From Deinandra increscens subsp. villosa (lineage: Eukaryota; Streptophyta; Magnoliopsida; Asterales; Asteraceae): a stretch of 64,000 nt of DNA. Both the position numbers and the translations under genes were made by a program. Positions 19,785-30,318 of this stretch are shown here, in pieces (within the stretch, counting starts at the first letter, position 1; each line of letters starts with the position of its first letter). Location: contig JBCNJP010000024.1 of assembly GCA_039602395.1 (NCBI GenBank), positions 6,169,524 through 6,233,523 on the forward strand. Reading direction: 5' to 3'. The notes beneath the pieces were generated by a model, which did not search any database, was not told the origin of the DNA, and saw only the letters and a program-made list of their open reading frames with translations.

Positions 19785-21196
19785 TTTCAGTACTTTGCAA
19801 CTTGTTCTATGCAAGCAGGGCTGCATAGATTTTCTAAAACTTTCTCAAGGATGGAGTTTACCTGATCTGAGATGGAGTCTTATTTGGCCATCAAAGCATG
19901 GTTGATAGGCTCAAATCAGCAACGAAATCTTCCTATTCAACACATGAGGTTTGATTTGCAACAACAGCTACCACTTTCTGGTGGTTTTGACTTCCGGTTG
20001 GCTTTGGTGGGGTGGGGTGAGAACCTGAGTTATTACCAGAATTGTTGTTGTTAGAGTTGTTTCCTCCTTGATTTTTCACTTGGACATGACTCCGGTCCTG
20101 TCCTTCTCTTCTTGGTTGGGAGCACTCTCTTGCAAAGTGACCAAGGTGGTGACAGTTATAGCACTTCACCTTGCTTTGTCAAGGCCTATGTGAGCACCTT
20201 TTGCTCCCTTGTAGGTTCTACCAGTCCTTTTGTAAAACCATTGAGCTCTGAAAGACACCATACAAGTTGAGTCATTATGTCCATTTCCTCCAAATCATCA
20301 GCACCTATACACTCAAGATCTTCAGGTATGAAGCCTTGGTAAGAGTCAGTTGCTATATGAGCATTGTGAGAGTTTTCAAACGTGTTCGAAAAACTTTCTT
20401 GACACCTTGGTGTCTCAGGGAAACTTACAATAGGTGACTGATATGATGGTGAGTTTGAAGACCTTTGACTGTTAAAATCAGTAGTTACTAGTGCAGATGA
20501 AAATAGCTGAGTTGACTCAGAAGATGAGTTTTGTTTAAGATCTAGTTCCATTTCATAGGCACTGAGTATGCCATGAAGTTCACTAAGTCTCATCTTTTTC
20601 AAGCTTTTGCATTCCCTGATGCTCACTGTGTAAACTGTCCACACAGAAGGTAGAGAACGTAGGAACTTTCTGTTTACATCTACCTGGTCTAGTTTTACAT
20701 CTACCTTTTGGAGTTCATCAAGCAAAGAAACAAATCTTAAGTGCTGGTTTGTCATTGTTTCACTAGATTTGAAAGTAAAGTTTTCATACTTCTGTTTTAA
20801 GACATCTTTCTTGTTTCCTTTAACTTCACTGGTTCATTCATACATTTCACTTAAGGCATTCCACAGGTCAAATGCAATTTTATATCCTTTAAACCCACTT
20901 AAAATGGAATTAGGAAATGCAGCCTGTAGAGTCCAATATGCCTTATGGTCAAATTCGAGAGCAGTGTAGTCAGATTCAACATATTTATCTAATGGCTTAG
21001 GTATTTTGACTTCTGCATCATCAGCAGATGAAACCATGGGTGAGTAGGGTCCTTCAGTGAAAGAATTTCAAATACGATGGTCCAGAATCCTAACAAAACC
21101 TTCCATCCTGAGTTTCCTGGTACCAAAGTCATCTGGAGTGAACATTGGTGGTTTGTTGGAAGAACCATTTGGACAACTTAGACTAAAATCACTCAT
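19785..21196 (-). pseudogene. Copia E: N-terminal half of Gag (UBN2 domain and first zinc knuckle)
   Basis: It starts at an ATG at 21196 (MSDFSLSCPNGSSNKPPMF). Then come the YWTLQAAFPNSI...AFDLWNALSEMYE capsid block (20834-21037), the UBN2 C-terminal part (20186-20755, NQHLRFVSLLDELQKV, FLRSLPSVWTVY) and a CCHC knuckle KCYNCHHLGHFAREC (20125-20169). A stop lies near 21068 and frames change near 20830 and 20180. The protein would have been long, with two knuckles separated by a coiled coil. Confidence 0.75.
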
Positions 21197-21294
21197 TTTT
21201 AAAAACTTTAGAAAGAAGAAACAGCAAGGCTTGTAAAGTAGGCAAGTAAAGTATCAACTTTGAAGCACTGAAAGTCTTCAAAGTGTGAGCCAAA

Positions 21295-21306
21295 GCTCTG
21301 ATACCA
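21295..21306 (-). promoter_or_regulatory. Primer binding site of Copia E
   Basis: GCTCTGATACCA, the initiator tRNA-Met complement on the element strand, 2 nt inside the LTR. Confidence 0.85.
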
Positions 21307-21308
21307 CT

Positions 21309-21920
21309 TGTAGGATCGTTATTAGTTAGAGTTAAACTAAAACAAAGCCCTTTACTTGCAAATATAACCCTGCGGAATTAAAGTTATATTTCACTTTACT
21401 TTAGCAATATTTAGTTCTTGTGTATAATGTAAATGCTTGATTTGTAGAAAGATAGTAACAACAAAGTATCAAATACTCGACACTATTTGCATTAACTCAA
21501 AGCTACACTATTACAAGTTGTTCAAGAACAGATGATGTGTAAACTAAGAGCTAACTAAGCTATATATAGTGCTGATCTGATCAATGACAGCCATTAATCT
21601 CATTCGATCTAATCTAGACCGTAAACTAAAAAGACAAATACAAACTACCAAAAGAATAAACATCGGCAATTGGAATATCTTGCGTGTTTGCAGCAACATA
21701 CTACTTTAGGAGAGCGGCTTGAATCAGATATAGAAGCATACGAGAAGCTTTTGCAGGATTGGACTTGCTGAAAAGACATCTCAGGAAATGTTCGGTTGAA
21801 CTCATTATCTGGTGGATAATCGAGTTCACCCGGAATATTCGTTAAAGGACAAAACTGCTTCTTTCCGCTTGAACTGCCAGCTTCGCTTGAAGTGAGAATT
21901 CCGCTTCAACTTCAACTTCA
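21309..21920 (-). repeat. 5' LTR of Copia E
   Basis: It begins TGTAGGATCG. The outer end is uncertain (21914 or 21920) because it lies in a CTTCAACTTCAACTTCA run. A TATA box (TATATATAG) is at 21561-21569, and there are several CCGCTTGAA/CGGTTGAACT motifs at its outer end. No target duplication matching the left flank (GTACT before 4934) is visible. Confidence 0.65.
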
Positions 21921-24048
21921 GCCGGAACTAGACAAAATTGGCATTCAGCCGGAAATCTTCCAAGCACAATATTCCTTACAATCCATCCAGTTCAAATACA
22001 AATGCTAGTGCTTCGAATCAGGATTCTAAAGCATTGGTCTCTCAAACTGGGGAAGGCTATGATTCGGGTGTAGATTATCCTGATGTATCTGCATTTCCAT
22101 GTACTGAAGAGCGAAGTGTGAAAATTGAAGATGATCCTGAACTTTTAGGTGAAGACTTCTTTGAAGAAGGACAACAAGCCTTTATGGTTGACATTCAGGT
22201 TGATTCTAAACCTTGTGAACATTGCATGACTTCTGCTAACAAATTGAAGGAACTTTATGATGAGAAAGTTATGTATTATGACAAATACATGTTGGCAGAG
22301 GAGAACACAAAAATATACAAACAAAGGTGGGAGGCCGTTAAGGCTGAACTGAAAAGTGAACACGCTTCGACTTTGAGCACAAAAATTGAGTTAAATAACA
22401 AAACTGAAGATTACATCTTTTGTGAAAAGAAGCTTGCAGAAGCTACTACTCAGAAATCTGAATTAAATATTGAAATTCTAGATCTTCAAAGACAACATGA
22501 AAATTTTAAAAACTCAGCTTCCTTTGCAAGTTTTCTTTGCAAAGATGAAACTCCAAAAGAGGTGTTCAAAGAATCGAAATGCAATTCTGTTCTCCACCGA
22601 TTGTACATGGTTTGGAACCAACTGACACTGAAACCAAACCATCCATTGCGCTTGAGTATTCTAAATTCACTGAGAACATGATTGGTACTTCTGATAAACA
22701 CAAAGGAGCTTATAAGAAGATGCCTGGCAAACATGTGCCTAAGACAAACCATGATGCTTCAAAGCAAAACGAGTCCAGTGATTCTGTAGGTGACAAAACT
22801 GCCACTGATACCAAACCAACTGGTTCTGTCAAACTGACACCTTTGGAGCAGGCCGTTAAGATAAAAGAAATTTAAAAGAAAATGAAAACTTTTGAAAATG
22901 AAAATTTTGCCAAAGGTCAAGATCTGTTTTATGAAAAAGACTTAGTAACAGCAAGCAACATAACCAAAACTGATGTGAATGCAATTCCAGTTGCTCCTCC
23001 AAAGTCTGTCAAATTTAGTGGTGTTGGTTTTGGATCAGCTTTTGAAAAATATGAGGTCAAAATAAATCTCAGATAGTTCAGAAAAATGACAAGAAATTGA
23101 AAGGTAAAATGGAAACTGGTGAATCATCTCAGAAATTGAGAATGTATTGTCTCAAAGGTAGTAATACCACATTTACTGATGAGATGTTCCCATTATACCG
23201 TGTTGATCCAAAACAAGTTGCTAAGATGTTCTATGCTGAGTCTGAAGAGCAGTGTGTGACTAATCATGGAAATGGGGAACATGGTCAGGATTCTCACAAG
23301 TCATACACTGCAAACGATCAGAAACTTGTTTCAAAGCCAAAAACTTCCAAAATACTCACCAAGAAGTTTTTACAACTCTCATGGTCAGTTTTCCATAAAA
23401 ACAAATGATTTTATTTATAAATCCTATGGTTTTTGTGATGATTATAATTTCTATGATGATTTTGGTAAATTTGAACAAAACAAAGCCAAAAGGGTCAAAC
23501 CAAAAGGTTATGCTGATCAATGTGGAGTTGATGAATATGGCTTTTATAACAAATTTAGGTATATTACCCCTTTGCTTAAACCTCTTCCAAAACACAAATC
23601 TCTAAGGTTTGATGCTAAGGCACCAAGAAGAGTTGTTAAGCAAATGGCTGATAATAACACCTCAACTGATTCAGGAAATAGTTATCCTATGGTCTTTGTT
23701 GATCGTAGGTGGTGTTATCATTGTTATCAACAAGGTCATCTAAGACATAGATGTTCGATTTTGGAAAAGAAACGAGCTTCCGTTGTTAGTAAAGATAAAT
23801 CTGATTCAGTTTCTAAGCCAAAAGAGATAGATGGCAAGGTGGTAACCAAACAATTTTTCAAAAGAGAAAATTTTTTCAAAACTCAAAAGTCTTTTGGGAG
23901 TTCATCTTCAGGTTATTACACCATTGATTCATCTATCCCGATGTTAAGGAAAAAGTGGCTGCCTAAATGGTCATCAAAAGCCACTGAAGACTTTTCCGAA
24001 GATACCGGTCGACCCAAAGCTAAAATCTTGGGTCTAGATTCTCACTAA
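21921..24048 (+). pseudogene. Copia C: Gag C-terminal half, 5'-truncated and frameshifted
   Basis: No start codon opens this frame: it emerges from the Copia E LTR, so the N-terminal half is missing. Visible parts in order: a Ser/Asn-rich segment and an acidic region; CEHCMTSANKLKELYDEK leading into a long coiled coil (22200-22510); basic linkers (22579-23400); a CCHC knuckle WCYHCYQQGHLRHRC (near 23711-23755) with all four ligands intact; and a basic tail ending in ILGLDSH and TAA at 24046. Frames change near 22600, 22875, 23076 and 23400. The layout matches the second half of Copia E Gag and the whole Gag of element D. Confidence 0.7.
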
Positions 24049-24069
24049 TTATTTGCTAATATGTGCAGG
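24046..24069 (+). promoter_or_regulatory. Copia C gag/pol junction: gag stop followed by TGTGCAGG
   Basis: The gag stop TAA (24046-24048) is embedded in CTAATTATTTGCTAAT, two copies of a plant branch-point-like CTAAT, followed by ATGTGCAGGG (TGTGCAGG at 24062-24069). The protease frame opens after it in a different frame from gag, with one in-frame TGA near 24074. Confidence 0.5.
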
Positions 24070-25400
24070 GTGTTTGAAAGCCAGCTGTCAACATCTTCTG
24101 GGTAGTTGATAGTGGAGCATCCAGGCACATGACGGGTATTATTTCCCTACTTTCAGACGTCAAACCAATTAACGGCGGGAATGTTACCTTTACTAGCAAT
24201 AAAGGTGGAAGAATAACCGGAGAAGGAAAGATGGGTAACGAGAAGGTCACGTTTGATAATGTTCAATTTATGGAAGAACTGCAACACAACCTGCTAAGTG
24301 TATCACAGATTTGTGATAAGCAGTACACTGCTGCTTTCACAAGTTCTGAATGCCTGATTCTGATACCTGGAATTCAAATCCCTGAAGATTGGATTGTGAT
24401 GCATGCGCCAAGATTTCGGGATCTGTATGTGCTAAACATGAATCAAACTTCGCCTGCTGTAGCTGCTACTTGTTTCATCTCAAAAGCTACGGAAAAAGAC
24501 TCAATTTTGTGGCATCGCCGTATGGGACACATCAAGTACCGAAAAATGAATTACTTGGTTAATCATAATCTGGTAGATGGCATTTCGAAGAATCGATTTT
24601 CAATAAATGATGTGTGTGTTTCCTGGAAGAAAGGAAAATAACGAAGGAAGTCTCATCCATCCAAACGTCTTAATTCGATTGTAACTCTGTTGGAGCTGCG
24701 TCATATGGATCTCTTCGGTCCTATGAATGTTCGAAGCGTTGATGGAAGTTTCTATTGTTTGGTGATTACGGATGATTTTTCCCGTTTCTCATGGGTGGCG
24801 TCGATGCATTCAAAGGATGAAACTCCAGATGTTATTTAAAAGTTATTATCCAAGTTTGGATCGATGTATATATACAAATCTGTCGCATTCGTACTGATAA
24901 TGGTACTGAATTCAAGAATGCTAATATGACAGCTTTTTGTAATTCTCTTGGAATTGTACAAGACTTTTGTGCACCGTACACTCCACAACAAAATGGAGTT
25001 GCTGAAAGAAAGAATCAAACATTGATTGAGACGGCATGAACTATGCTATCTGATACACATTTACCGATCAAGCTTTGGTCTGAAGCAGGTCACACGGCAT
25101 GTCATGTGCTAAATCGTCTTGTGATTGTCAATAGGTTCAACAAGACAAATTATCAATTGCTTAAGGTTCATAAGCCGAATTTACATTTTTAGAGCCATTT
25201 GGGTGTTTATGCACGGTTCTCAAGGAAGGTGGGAAGTTTGAAGCTAAAGTTGTTGAAGGCATTTTTGTTGGTTATCAGTGTCCAATGAAACGAGTTTACT
25301 TTCCTTCTTCAAAAACAATTGAGAGTCATTTGAATGTGGATTGTCAAAGACACACTTTTCTGACACCCAAAATCGGTTGATATTCCTGCTTTTGACTATA
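24070..25400 (+). pseudogene. Copia C: protease, GAG-pre-integrase and integrase, broken
   Basis: The protease active site WVVDSGASRHMTG is near 24102-24140 and NLLSVSQICDKQ near 24288. The GAG-pre-integrase finger LWHRRMGHIKYRKMN is near 24509, with the expected C..C partially lost (VCVSWKKGK), ending in a stop near 24639. The integrase core follows out of frame (HMDLFGPMNVRSVDGSFYCLVITDDFSRFSW, 24700-24800; RTDNGTEFKN and TPQQNGVAERKNQ, 24885-25020), with stops near 24836 and 25037. All three catalytic acidic residues can still be traced. It is a dead copy. Confidence 0.8.
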
Positions 25401-26062
25401 AGAATTTATTTGATTCTTTCTCAGCTGCACATAATAATTCTGCTGATGAGCATACTGAAGAACTTCTAGCTGCTGCTATGTTGCATTCAATACTTAGTCC
25501 TGGATCATGGATTCCAAAGCTTCCAAGTGTTTCTTATGCTGCTTCATCCAGTCAGAATGTTTCTAACTTAGAAACAATGAGTTCGTCTGATGATGATGAA
25601 AGTACTTTTCATGAAGCTGAATCCACACCAGTTAATGATCCAATTAGCTTACCAAGTATAAGTTCTTCAGTGCCGGTTTCTTTACCGATTCGTGATCTTT
25701 CAACCTCAGAGGTAGCAAATGAAAATTTAAACTTGCAGACAATATTGTGGTTCCTAATTCAACCACTCTTCGGATTCATAACATACATCCTCAAGAGAAT
25801 ATAATTGGAGATCCGAATTCTGGGGTGTGCACACGACATCAATTATCTGATTCTGTTGATGCTTTAATTGTTGAAATTAGGGATTCTGGGGTTCAAAATG
25901 AAGTGTTTCATTCGTGTTTTCTATCTCAAGTTGAGCCTACCAATGTTGATCAAGCATTAGAAGATGCTTCTTGGGTAGAAGCGATGCAGGTTGAGTTGCA
26001 GCAATTTCAGAAATTAGGCGTTTGGCATCTCGTGGATTTACCCGTTAACTCAAAAGAACCTT
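25401..26062 (+). pseudogene. Copia C: hinge between integrase and reverse transcriptase
   Basis: Serine/acidic-rich linker (25478-25804: SSSDDDESTFHEAEST, PISLPSISSSVPVSLP), then in another frame DPNSGVCTRHQLSD and the reverse transcriptase start (VEAMQVELQQFQKLGVWHLVDLP, 25747-26060). A frame change lies near 25790 and another near 26070. Confidence 0.7.
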
Positions 26063-27292
26063 GTGGAACTAATGGGTTTTCAAATGCAAAAAGGACGATC
26101 GCGGTATCATCTTCAGAAAAAAGCAAGGTTAGTGGTTCAAGGTTTCTCTCAGATTGAAGGCATTCATTTTAAAGAAGTATATGCTCCTGTAGCAAGAATT
26201 GAGGCTATCAGGATCTTTCTGGCTTTCGCGGCACATCATGGATTCAAGGTGTATCATATGGATGTCAAAAGTGCTTTTCTCAATGGGAAAATTCGTGAAG
26301 TAGTGTATGTGAAGCAACCGCCTAGCTTTTATGATCCAGAGTTTCCTGAACGGGTGTATAAGCTAGACAAAGCTTTGTATGGTCTTCATCAGGCTCCACG
26401 GGCTTGGTATGAGACTTTATCTACACACCTGATTGAAAATGGATTTCAACATGGCAAAGTGGATTGCACACTGTTTTCAAAGAAGTTTGGGAAGGATCTG
26501 CTGCTTGTCCAAGTTTATGTGGATGATATTATCTTTGGAAGCACCAATGACAGCTTATGCAAGGAATTTGAGCGTGTCATGCAAACGAAGTTCGAGATGA
26601 GTTCTATGGGGGAGATGGGTTTCTTTTCGGGTCTTCAAGTCCATCAATCTGCCAAATGCATATCTTTGCATCAAACAAAATATGTGTCTGATATTTTGGC
26701 TCGTTTTAAGACTGGAGATGTCCGGATTCCAAGTACACCTATCCAAGTTTCACATGGCCTTAAACCAGATGAATCTGGTGACAATGTTGATCCGACATTG
26801 TTTCGTGCCATGATTGGTTCCCTTATGTACTTAACTGCTTCTCGTCCTGATATCATGTTTGTTGTGTGCTTGTGTGCTAGGTTCCAGGCAGCTCCCAAGG
26901 CTTCACATATGTTAGCAGTAAAAAGGACTTTTGCTTATTTGAAGGGTAATCCGGATCTTGGTATCTGGTACCCTAATGATAATAAGTTCGAGTTATCAGC
27001 TTATTCTGACTCGGATTATGGCGGCTGTAAAATCAATTTCAAGTCTACTACCTCTGGCTGTCAGTTAGTTTATGGGAGAGACTAGTGTCCTGGCAATGTA
27101 AGAAACAAACTTCGGTTGCAACGTCTACTCCGGAGGCGGAGTATGTGGCTGCTTCCAGTTGTTGTTCACAGGTTCTGTGGATATAACAGAGTTACGCGAC
27201 TATGGTTTGAATTTTCTGACTACTCCCATTTACATTGATAACTTGGCTATTATTTCAATCACGAAAAATCCTGTTTAACATTCAAAAACTAA
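26063..27292 (+). pseudogene. Copia C: reverse transcriptase and RNase H, cut by a CACTA-like insertion
   Basis: The RT frame (26063-27085) is well preserved: KARLVVQGFSQIEGIHF, MDVKSAFLNGKI, YKLDKALYGLHQAPRAWY and the catalytic LLVQVYVDDIIFGST (near 26507-26550). RNase H begins with AYSDSDYGGC (near 27000) and continues past a stop at 27083 through STPEAEYVAASSCC (27120-27165) to an ITKNPV-type block. At 27293 it is interrupted by CACTACG. The YVDD and DVKSAFL blocks fit Tork/SIRE-type Copia lineages; a SIRE-like origin is inferred from the extra ORF further right. Confidence 0.85.
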
Positions 27293-28420
27293 CACTACGT
27301 CAAAATTTACCTTTGGCCACGGAAAAAAACCGTGACCAAAGGTGTTTGGTCACATTTTTTTTTCATTCCAATCGACACCAAAGGTCCCGTCACCTTATAT
27401 ATCCTACGGCCACGTTACAATATTAGTGGCTGAAGCCACCTAGAAACGTGGCTAAACGGTACTAATATTTGTTGTTGTAATCAAACAATTCTTCCGGAAA
27501 GCGTGGCCAAAGGGTCCCAACGGCCACATGTGTTTGTTTAACGTGGCCTTTGGTATTATATGGTCACGTATATTTGTGTTTTAGCCACATATGTTATAAA
27601 AAAAGTGGCCAAATGGGTTGCTGAAATCATACATTTTGTCCCAATAAGCGTGGCCAAAGGGTGGCAACGGCCACGTTATAATATCAAAAGCGTGGCCTTT
27701 GGTATTATATGGTCACGTATATTTGTGTTTTAGCCACATATGTTATAAAAAAACATGGCCATATGAGTTGCTGAAATCATACATTTTTTCCCAATACACG
27801 CGGCCAAAGGGTGGCAACGGCCACATTAAAATATAAAAAGTGTGGCCTTTGGTATTATATGGTCACGTATATTTGTGTTTTAGCCACATATATTTAGAAA
27901 AAGAAAAAGTGGCCAAAGGGTAGTTGAAATCAGATATTTTGTCCGAATACGCGTGGCCAAATGGGGACAAAGGCCACGTGAAAATATAAAAAGTGTGGCC
28001 TTTGGTATTATATGGTCACGTATATTTCTGTTTTAGCCACATATATTTGAAAAAAAAAGTGGCCAAAGGGTAGTTTAAATCATACATTTTGTCCCACACG
28101 CGTGGCCAAAGGATGGCAACGGCCACGTTAAAATATAAAAAGTGTGGCCTTTGGTATTATATGGTCACGTATATTTGTGTTTTAGCCACATTTATTTGGA
28201 AAAAATAAAGTGGCCAAAGGGTATTTGAAATCAGATATTTTGTCCCAGTATGCGTGGCCAAAGGGTGGCAACCGCCACGTTAAAATATAAAAAGTGTGGC
28301 CTTTGGTATTATATGGTCACGTATATTTGTGTTTTAGCCACATATATTTGGGAAGAAGAAAAAGTAACCAAAAGGTTATTGAAATCAGATGGGTCCTTGC
28401 TATACGCGTGGCCAATTTAA
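27293..28420 (-). mobile_element. CACTA-like terminus with about 150-bp subterminal tandem repeats
   Basis: It starts CACTACGTCAAAATTTACC at the exact point where Copia C RNase H breaks off. Inward is an array of about six units of roughly 150 bp (unit starts near 27501, 27649, 27799, 27949, 28099, 28251; a partial one at 28405). Each unit carries GTGGCCAAAGG and its reverse complement CCTTTGGCCAC-like blocks, so it is dense in short palindromes. CACTA (En/Spm) elements bind their own TNPA-type protein at such subterminal repeats. The opposite end was not found. Gene orientation makes this the 3' end. Confidence 0.65.
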
Positions 28421-28509
28421 AAGCTATTACAAATTATTAATTACAAATCAAATAATATTCAATTACAAGTCAAATACAAATGAAATACAAATAAAAAATT
28501 AAAGAAAAT

Positions 28510-29746
28510 TACACTGCATACAAGCATTATTCTCAATCTAATTTTCAATCCGGGAGGCAACAACACTACCACGTGGTCTTCATCTTCAACTGTCCAGACT
28601 TGAGCTTAATTATGACCATTTTTTCTTGTATTCCTTCCTATACCAAAACTTATAATTGATAATTAGGTTATGGAAATTGATCATAATATATATAGCAATT
28701 TTGAAATACTTACCACCATGATAGATATGGACTGAGGAGTGCCATTTTATTGCAAGTAGTATGGGTCATCAGGCCCTACAATTCAATTGATTTCCAGATG
28801 AACATTAGATATCCAGATGAACTTAAACCATCCGGATGAACATCACATTAAGTTCCGGATCAACTTCAAAGTCATTTGAACTTTGTTTAAGGTACCAAAT
28901 AACATTTAAAATGGGACTACATGAAATTACCAAACAGATTACTGTGAAACTATAGAACGGAATGAAACTTGACTGGCAAATATTTACCTTTTTCTTTTCA
29001 ACCGCTTCAGACGAGGTTGATCGACCATCGATTTCATGCCCTACGTACAGTTCAATTAATTACTTTATGTAAATGTGCAATGAAACCGATAATGAGTTTG
29101 ACAAATACTAACCGTTGTGTGTATGACATCATGATTAGTGCTGTAGCTAGATCCATCAAAAATCTCCTTATAATTTACCTAGAACAATGTTTTTGAATTG
29201 GTAAAAAGTTAGAGCAGAATAATGACGTGGACCTATCATGAAAGTATTTATTGTGTTTTTTTAATCTAACATAAGTTGTTCCAGTTTTATTCATATAGAT
29301 TATGTATATATTCTATTTTTTTCATATTAACATACATTTTCAATGAATCATAGCAGGGCCCCATTTAACCCATAACTTTGTTCTTACATGAAGTATATAT
29401 TCTTCTGTACCAGGAACTTCATCTAAATGTGTTCTTCAGGAACAAGAGTTCATCCGGATTGTGTTCTTCATGAACAAGAGTTTATGTTATTATAAGGTAC
29501 TTGAGAATAGTATGATTAAGTTGTGATGTAAGGAATTCACCTCTGTAGATGCCGGAGCATTAAGTTGGTGTGGTAACGGTGGTCCAAGTGCAGATAGATG
29601 ATCTATAAGTAGATCAAGTTTTTTGTCCGATTCTTCAATCTTCAAGAAGAGGGCCTTAACTTTTTCATTTGTTGCATCTCGAAGAAGTCTCTCCTCTTTA
29701 AGTTCGAACTCAAGTTTTTCCAATTCACCATTAGTGTTGTTGGATA
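28510..29746 (-). pseudogene. CACTA-associated protein: three 3' exon remnants
   Basis: Three exon-like blocks lie on the minus strand. About 29546-29746 is a charged coiled coil (ELEKLEFELKEERLLRDATNEKVKAL...LDLLIDHLSALGPPLPHQL, split across two spans) ending GAG|GTGAAT. 28714-28775 is a 62-nt block after TTGTAG and before GTAAGT, reading PDDPYYLQ, a stop, then NGTPQSIS. About 28510-28640 has the terminal DEDHVVVLLPPGLKIRL-type block. The coiled coil plus PDDP/NGTPQS layout resembles plant En/Spm-associated proteins (Ptta/TNPA type), a family identification made by eye. The internal stop suggests it no longer works. Confidence 0.45.
29213..29470 (+). repeat. Copy of the 3' end of the extra-ORF element
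   Basis: This block matches 54246-54540 (AATAATGACNYGGACCTATCATGAAAGT, then AACATAAGTTGTT, then TTTTCAATGAATCATAGCAG and ATGAAGTATATATTC). It contains the last codons of the long plus-strand ORF and what follows it. It lies inside the CACTA-like body, between transposase-like exons, so it is a later insertion or capture. CCGGATGAAC-type motifs flank it (28790-28880, 29450). Confidence 0.6.
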
Positions 29747-29880
29747 GATCCTTGAATTTTGATCAATTAACAGAATGTAGTTAGATGCTTTTTAACAAAG
29801 TACATAAATAGGACACTATTAATCCCAACTATTAGGTGTTGGAAAAAAATAATCCTACCTATTTTTTCGGACATTATTAC

Positions 29881-30318
29881 TGTAGGTCCGAAAATCGACC
29901 AATCACGATATCTTAATCACAAACGAGTGCGGAATCCTCGTGTGTGATCGATTCAAGAAGAAAGTAGAAGAAATACAAGAATACAACGATTAAAACAGTA
30001 AAAACTTGATCTTTGCACACAAGATGAACTTGCCGGGTACAAGATTAGAAATCGTAAACTCTGTCTCTCGGGTTTATGATTGTGAACACCGTGTGGCTCT
30101 CTTAGAATCGTAAACAGCAACTGGAATGGGCAACCCCCAAATGGTTAACTCATGGGGTATATATAGTCCCCCATTGGGTTTACTATTGGCCCCCTTCTTG
30201 ATCATAAACACAATAGTAAACCCAAGCCCAACCATAAACTAGCCTACTAATCTAATTAAACCCTCTAAGCCCAGCCCAACTTATTTAATATTACAAGCCT
30301 CATAATCTAGCCTCTACA
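29881..30318 (-). repeat. 3' LTR of element D
   Basis: 438 bp, TGTAGGTCCG to CTCTACA, paired with 35548-35985. Base differences are mostly transitions. Confidence 0.92.

Noticed and set aside
4934..21920. Clean target duplication for Copia E
   Set aside because: GTACT at the left has no match at any plausible right boundary, so none is claimed.
27501..28420. CRISPR-like regular repeats
   Set aside because: Whole 150-bp units are repeated with no conserved short repeat plus unique spacers, in plant DNA, at a CACTA-like end.
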